Assembly (NCBI GenBank): GCA_017084465.1
Contig: CP070896.1
Span: forward strand, 4,825,501-4,889,500
DNA: 64,000 nucleotides
Origin: Lacrimispora xylanisolvens
GTDB lineage: Bacteria > Bacillota > Clostridia > Lachnospirales > Lachnospiraceae
Reading direction: 5' to 3'
In this document: piece by piece, positions 57,719-64,000 of the stretch
How positions within the stretch are numbered: the first letter of the stretch is position 1
How the letters are laid out: each line of letters opens with the position of its first letter
The notes under the pieces: model-generated
Told to the model about the DNA's origin: nothing
Database searches by the model: none
What the model saw: only the letters and a program-made list of their open reading frames with translations
Translations under genes and position numbers: made by a program

Positions 57719-58244
57719 AATATTTTATATTGACCAACGGAGATAAAGATCCTTTTCCGCAGATCTTAAACTGGAGCCAGACCATTGATGTAAGGAAGCT
57801 GACACGGGATGAGTACCAGAAGATTCCGCCTTTCATTCAGCTTAACGCGAAACTTGGAATGGATGGGATATTTCCGGATGTCATTGTTAAGCCATTTCTT
57901 TTACTTTCCAGGCCGGCTATGGAGGTGACGGCTTTATATGATTCAGATATTCCTTTTTATTTCTTGCACTATTCGATACAGGGAAAGGTGAGTGCGCTTC
58001 TTATTTCTGTCCTATGCTGGAAGAAGAGGACTGTCTGGCAGGAAAACCAGGTCCCGGACAGCAGGAAATTATTCTTGACAGGGGGAAAATGAACGGTATT
58101 CCTCTGTTTCGTGTGAGGACAGGTATGGAGAGTGCGACAATCATTCGTATGGATTTAGCGGAAAGTCTGCTGGAACGGGAAATTGTTGGAATGGAACTGA
58201 AAGAGGTACGATTGACATATGGAGCGGTAAGTCAAATAGAGTAG
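57715..58244 (+). pseudogene. Unknown protein of the RHS/spike locus, one frameshift
   Basis: Start ATG at 57715 overlapping the previous stop. KYFILTNGDKDPFPQILNWS, RDEYQKIPPFIQLNAKLGM, DVIVKPFLLLSRPAMEVTAL. One base is missing near 57981-57986 (GGGAAAGG); restored, the frame reads QGKGECASYFCPMLEEEDCL and continues to GMELKEVRLTYGAVSQIE at 58244, about 176 residues. Resembles small proteins that accompany RHS toxins; no family recognised. It ends 36 bp before the RHS gene, in the same operon. Confidence 0.6.
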
Positions 58245-58280
58245 AACGGAAAAGATATATAAAGGTGAGGAGGAACAGAA

Positions 58281-61200
58281 ATGGCTGAAACAAAGAAAAC
58301 AAAATCTGGACAGGTTCAGAATTCTACAGACAGTACACAGTACCTGGTGGAGGGAGCCAAATTGATGTGTGTCAATGGGGGCTGCATGACCCAGCTTAAG
58401 TTACCTAAAAACCATAACTATACCAGTGGCGGAAAACAAAAAGCTAACTGTAAGGATTGTAAGGCGTGTGTTAATATTCCTTATTTTGGCGAATGTAAGA
58501 AAAATGAAGATACCCATCAATGCGAAGGATTCATGGATTTAGTTGAAAAGTGGGAAAATACTGCGGTTTCTACCACTAAAGCAGAATCGGTAGGCGGAGA
58601 AGATGCGATTAGTATGAGCTCCGTGCTTCTATGTAAAAAAGGTGGAATTATTATACCGGTCACATCGGGGCAGGGGTATGATGGGGCTATTGATTGGACT
58701 GAATTCCTGAAGCGTTATCAGAATGTAGTTCGCTGGGCAGCAGGGAAAAACATGCTTTGCCATGTTTTTGGCAAGGATCCGATTAATATGAATACCGGGA
58801 ATTATATTTATGAAAAAGAAGATCTTGTCATCAAAGGAACTATACCCTTAAGTTTCAAGCTGTTTTATAATGCAATGGAATGTGGAAATCAGGGAAATCT
58901 GGGAGAGGGATGGAGTCATAATTACGGAGTGCGCCTGATAAAAATTGTCGGAGAAGATTTATTAGGTATCGTTCTAGAGGATGGAAGGGAGGTTCCATAC
59001 CGCCGGAAGCTGGGTGGAGAGTATACTCCGGTAATGGGAGATGGAGGAAGTCTTAAGAAGTCAGGAAGTGGGTATTTTTTACGAGAGGGAGGACGGAGAT
59101 GTTTATGAGTTTGACAGCGATGGAAGGTTGTGTACACAGAGAGATAAAATCGGCAACCAACGGATATTTTCGTATAATGAAGATGGACTTCTGAAGAGCG
59201 TAGGAAATTGTTCAGGCGCCCAACTAAAATATACATATAATAGGGAAAAGAATCTGATTTATGTAGAGGATCATACCGGACGGAAGGTCAGCTTAAGGTA
59301 TCAATATGGGAAACTACGCTGGTTTACAAATACAAGCGGGAACACCTATACATACGAATATAATGAGAATTTAAAACTGGATAAAATTATTACCCCTCGT
59401 GGAATTGCGGGAGTGAAAAATGTATATGATGGTGCTGATCGTGTAGTGAAACAGACCATGCCGGATGGTGGCGAAGTAGAACTGCGTTATGATGACAAGA
59501 ATAATCGCACGTATATGAAAGAGCAGAACGGAAACTTAATTATCTATGAAAGTGATAATAGGATGCGCAATATCCGTACCATTTATGAGGACGGGGAAGA
59601 GATATTTTCGTACAACGACAGCAATCAGAAAATCCGTTATACTGACAAAAATGGTAACACTACTCGGTATGCTTACGATAACCGAGGAAATCTAACGCAG
59701 GTAATAAATGCTATGGGACAAAAAACTAGTATGACGTATAATGGAAAAGGACAATTAATTTCAGTTAAGGATTCAGGTAATGGATGCTTTAAATATAATT
59801 ATGACGATAATGGAAACTGTACCGAAATTATAAATCAGCTTGGTATTTCAACTCAAGTAATATATCAGGATAAGGACATGATAAGTGAAATAATACAGCC
59901 TGACAAATCAAATATTTGCTTTAAATATGATCTTAACGGAAATATTATACTGTATAAAAATGGGAGTGATGGAACTAACAAGTATAAGTATGATTTATTA
60001 AATCGAATCATAGAAAGCGTTGATGGAAATGGGAATATAACAAAATATGAATATGATAACCAGGATAATTTAGTTGGAATAGTAAATGCTGCAGGAAAGA
60101 AAAAATCTTATGTATATGAAGAAAGTAAGCTTGTTTCGATCACTGATTTTGATGGTAGTAAACAAATAATGAATTACGATGATAGTAATAAACCATACCA
60201 ATATACCGATCAGGAAGGAAACATTACATTAGCTGAGTATAATAATATGAATATGCTTTCTAAAAAAACACTACCTAATGGAAGGAGCATAAGATATTTC
60301 TATAATCACTTAAATCAATTGGACTATATAGAAGATGGGGGTGGAGGAAAGACTAAATTTAAATATGACAATAATGGCAACAGGACAGAAATCATAGATC
60401 CAGAGGGAAATAAAACTGTATTTACTTATGACGCATTAAACCGTAATATTGGAATTTATGAACCTGATGGAAACTTTACGTTATATGAATATAATTACCA
60501 GGGTAAAGTTACTAAAATTACAGATAATGCCGGAAGAAGCATGGTTGCAGAATATGATGCTTTAGGAAGAAATATAAAAGAAACGGACGTTTATGGAAGA
60601 ACGATTACATATGTTTACAATGCAATGAATTTGCCTGTAAAAATAGTTGATAACGACGGTCTTGAGACGGTTTGTTCGTATTACCAAGGTGGCTTGTTAA
60701 AGAGAATTGAATATCCAAATGGAATTAGTGAAAACTATAAGTATGATGCGAATGATAATATAACTGAAAAATCTTATAAAAACGGTTATGTTTTAAGCTA
60801 TGAATATGATTCACTAAATCAGCTTACAGGTATTAAGAGTAGTCTGGGTGAAAAAATTACTTATGAATATGACGACATTGGTAATGTCATAGAAATTGTG
60901 GATGGAAACGGAAACAGGACAAAATATTCCTATTCTCCAACAAGAAAACTTACTGAAGTTATAGATGCTATTGGAAATAAGACACAATATAAATATGATA
61001 ATTCAGGTGATTTGATTTCCATACAACAATGTGGTAAAACATCTAATAAAATGGAGAATGAGTATGATAAAATCACTGATTTAAATAGCAGGCAAAAGGA
61101 GAAAAAGGAGCATTCAATTTTATATAAAAGAGACTTGCTAGGAAGACTTGAATCTATTACAGATGCATTGGGTAACTCTAATTACTATAATTATGATAAA

Positions 61201-63207
61201 ATAGGGAATCTTATGAGCATCATAGATTCGGAGGGTTATGAAACCAAATATAAATATAATTTGTCAGGGCAGGTTTCTGAGGTATCATATGGAGAGGAAA
61301 AGAAAACGAAATTTGTTTATAATTCTCTCCGGCAGCTTGTGGAAATTAATGATTGTTCAGGAACAACTAAAATAAATAATGATATATATGGAAGAGTAAC
61401 CCAGGTTACTGATACCGAAGGAAAAACTGTTACCTATGAGTATAATATTAATAATCAAAAAAAAGTGATTATTTATCCAGATGGTAGTCGTATTAAGTAT
61501 ATATACGATCGTTGTCATCGCTTGTCAAGGGTAGAAGGAGTTGACTGGGTAAGTCAATATTGTTACGATGATAATAATGAGCTTATCGAAAAAAAGTTTG
61601 GAAATGGCCTTGTTTCAAAGTATAATTATGATAAGGCTGGACGATTAAATCATTTCTTACATCTAAACTATGATGAAGTTATAGATGAGTATCATATTAA
61701 ATACGATATGGTTGGGAATAAGACAAATATAAAAAAATATCGTAAGGGTATAGGTAGTAGAAACCAAAATTATGTCTATTATTATGATAAACTTAACCGA
61801 TTGACAGATGTTGAATTGAATGGGGAGAGGGAATACAGTTTTTTGTATGACGCTTATGGAAATCGTCTTAGTACCGAAGTACGTGGAGATAGAATGTCAT
61901 TTATATTCAATTCTGTGAACCAACTTATAAAAGAAGAAGGAAAGGTGGTAAAAGAATACAGCTATGATAAAAGAGGAAATCTATCAGCTATAATAAAAGG
62001 TGAACATGAGAAATGCAACTTTGAATTTGATGAAAAAAACAGACTTACAAAATTTACTGATCAAACAGGAAATATTGTAAAATATGAATATAATGGGCTT
62101 GGACACCGCATTGGAAAAAGCAAAGAGAGAGAAGAAACCGGTATTTATGAGAAAACAAAGTACGTAGTTGATTTAACTAGTGGTTACAATAATCTATTAA
62201 GGAAAGAGACAAAATCTGGCGGACAAAATTTTATATGGGATGATAACTTGGCCGGTGCCTGGGATAATTACGGGAAAAGGTATTATCTATTAGATGACCT
62301 TGGAAGTCCAATCCGGTATGTAGCTAAAAATGGGGCAATATTAGAGAGCTATAACTATGATGAGTTTGGCAATGATTTGACTGGTACTTTTCCGGGATTA
62401 CAGCCTTTTGGATTCACAGGATATCAAATAGAGGAAGAAAATGATATTTATTTTGCACAAGCCAGAGAATATATGCCATCTGTTGGTAGATTTATTAGTA
62501 ATGATAGCTTTGGAGGGAGTTTAGGAAATGCTGCTTCTCTAAACTATTATAACTATTGTTTTCAGAATCCATTGAGATACGTTGACCCATGGGGGTATTA
62601 TACATCTAAAGAAGGAAAAGAAGCCCATTATGTATTGGAAGGTATTTTTATGGCCAGATATTTCGGGAACGGTGAAGTAGAGAAACAAGTAACTGGATAT
62701 CCTTATAGCTTAACTGGGATGGGAAAAATAGATATATATTTAAGTAATAATGGAAGTGGAATGGCTGAGGTTTATGAAATAAAGCCTATATCACAATATC
62801 ATAATAAAACATATTGGAATGATATTGGACAACCAACAGGGGTACAACAGCGGTTAGGATATATACAGGCTTTAAATTCCATGAAAATTTATAACATTAA
62901 CCAAAATGGGACAACATTTGATCCAAATGGCTGGACTGTACCTTGTCCATCAAAGCCTAATAAAAATCTTCGATATTACACTTTTTTGGATGAACCAGGA
63001 ATGATTTATTGGGGGTATGTAAACAAACCCAAGAAAGAGCCTGTAACTGTACCAGCAGAAAGTCTGGAAAAATATAAGAATATGGAAAAGGCAGCAAAAA
63101 CTGTTGGTATAGGTGTTGGTGCAGGATATATAATTTATAGAGTATTAAGAATGATTCCATCAATACCTTTCCCACCAACTATACCAGTCAATCTCGCTTG
63201 CCCGTAA
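58281..63207 (+). pseudogene. DUF4280 (PAAR-like)-RHS polymorphic toxin, one frameshift (probably intact)
   Basis: About 1640 residues when repaired. Residues 22-140 match DUF4280, a PAAR-like cap rich in Cys (LMCVNGGCMTQL ... ACVNIPYFGECKK ... VLLCKKGGIIIPVTSGQG). Residues about 165-260 are the DUF6531 start (DPINMNTGNYIYEKEDLVIKG). Many RHS/YD repeats follow (YDNRGNL, YDDNGNC, YDLLNRI). The core ends YYNYCFQNPLRYVDPWGYY, the self-cleavage DPxG boundary. The ~200-residue tip holds GKIDIYLSNNG...AEVYEIKP and GVQQRLGYIQAL, a D-ExK-Q pattern of PD-(D/E)xK nucleases. It ends in a hydrophobic stretch. T6 at 59075-59080 carries one extra T. GGAGGA precedes the ATG. Confidence 0.82.
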
Positions 63208-63238
63208 TTAATTAAAATCATGGAGGAATTAAAATATA

Positions 63239-64000
63239 ATGAATAAAATAAAAGAAATTAAAAAAATAATAGGATATGCTGTTGCGCCCTATGGATTTAG
63301 CGTTGATTTTTCAGATAGAAACGAGGGAGTACATTTTATTAGGGAAAGGGGAGATTTAAAACAGATTATTAATATACAAATAGTACATTCTAAATTTTTA
63401 GCACTTAAATTCAATACCAATGCATATCAGCAACGAACTATTGATGGAAGTGAATTTTTCCCTGAAAAGAAAAGTGAATTTCTATATCCCGGTATTCCAA
63501 TTCCTGCTGAATGGTGGCAGTGGAATAATGATGCGGAGTTCATTGATATCCTAAATACATTTAAAAATATTATTCTTGAGCATGGTTTGAAGGCATTAGA
63601 AGAAATTAGTGTCCCCTCAACTGAAATACGTCCTACAATTCAAGCTGATTGGGAATTATATCAAAATCACAAGGAATTAAATCGTAATTACCGTATAACA
63701 CTGGGAATTGAAAATGAAAGCTCAACGAGAAAAGTAGTAGAAAAGATTCATGAGGTAATACTGAAAACTCGCAATCAGGATTTTAAAGAAGTTGAGCCAA
63801 TGCTTATCGGCCTGGCCGCAGTATATGGAGAAGAACTGATAGCCAGGAGGGGAGGAGAATGGCAATGGAGAGAGGATTTTGATAAAATTTGTTGGATCGA
63901 TAAGATGCATGAAGGGGTTGGAGGTACTTATCCTTTAAATGATATAATAGGTTATTGGCGTGAAGGAATGAACGATATCGAATTTTTCTTGAATAAGTTT
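63239..64000 (+). CDS. Probable immunity protein for the RHS toxin (partial)
   Basis: The frame is open from the ATG at 63239 to the last base (254 codons), with GGAGG 9 bases upstream and a 31-bp gap to the toxin stop. It is a soluble acidic protein: KIKEIKKIIGYAVAPYGFSV, PAEWWQWNNDAEFID, IARRGGEWQWREDFDKICWI, DIIGYWREGMNDIEFF. No domain recognised. Position immediately after the toxin tip is the standard place for the immunity gene (known arrangement of RHS loci); the role is inference. Confidence 0.6.
   Translation, partial: MNKIKEIKKIIGYAVAPYGFSVDFSDRNEGVHFIRERGDLKQIINIQIVHSKFLALKFNTNAYQQRTIDGSEFFPEKKSEFLYPGIPIPAEWWQWNNDAEFIDILNTFKNIILEHGLKALEEISVPSTEIRPTIQADWELYQNHKELNRNYRITLGIENESSTRKVVEKIHEVILKTRNQDFKEVEPMLIGLAAVYGEELIARRGGEWQWREDFDKICWIDKMHEGVGGTYPLNDIIGYWREGMNDIEFFLNKF

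Noticed and set aside
55733..63207. Calling the locus a complete type VI secretion or extracellular contractile injection system
   Set aside because: Only spike-like, PAAR-like and effector genes are visible; sheath, tube, baseplate and ATPase genes are absent from the window.

Overview
The window looks like a chromosome segment from a spore-forming Lachnospiraceae relative (Lacrimispora / Clostridium saccharolyticum type). The reasons are moderately AT-rich DNA, strong AGGAGG ribosome sites, YesM/YesN-controlled sugar ABC transport, an FMN-riboswitch RibU gene, two collagen-like spore-surface proteins behind sigma-K-like promoters, and clostridial Tn916-type and serine-recombinase elements. 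The species assignment is inference.

Layout. 1-5.1 kb: the tail of an ATPase/TOPRIM-type gene, then a pentose operon (xylulokinase, transaldolase-like aldolase, DUF4867 protein, L-fucose/L-arabinose isomerase family). 5.3-12 kb: two BclA-like collagen proteins flanking a MarR-MATE efflux operon. 12-13.6 kb: an MFS exporter behind a 28-codon leader peptide with attenuator-like inverted repeats. 13.6-20.6 kb: a sensor kinase/AraC-type response regulator pair divergent from a carbohydrate ABC importer (lipoprotein plus two permeases). 20.7-22.6 kb: a DUF4846 protein and riboswitch-controlled ribU. 22.7-23.2 kb: a promoter, three 117-bp tandem units that each start with the 5' part of tRNA-Ala, then the intact tRNA-Ala(GGC).

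23.2-46 kb is accessory DNA: an IS3 element, remnants of an agr-like two-component system, a secreted MINPP/phytase-type phosphatase, a decayed second tRNA-Ala locus, an AbiH-type defence gene, an IS21 element, a duplicated Tn916-like regulatory module flanking TetR/methyltransferase/KTR cargo, a large serine recombinase, an IS66 element, an MBL hydrolase and a MarR-nitroreductase operon with tandem operators. 46.9-52.8 kb is a secreted carbohydrate-esterase island built from repeated CE1 and CBM6 cassettes. It is bounded by an IS110 transposase.

54.3-64 kb is a polymorphic-toxin locus: small unknown proteins, a VgrG/gp27-gp5-like spike protein, and a giant DUF4280(PAAR-like)-RHS protein. Its ~200-residue C-terminal tip has a PD-(D/E)xK-like nuclease signature and is followed by a probable immunity gene running off the window. 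No sheath, tube or ATPase genes are visible.

A caution for the whole window: more than twenty genes are broken by single-base indels, mostly one extra base in a short homopolymer, including genes that look functional. This suggests consensus errors in the sequence, so many entries marked pseudogene may be intact in the organism.
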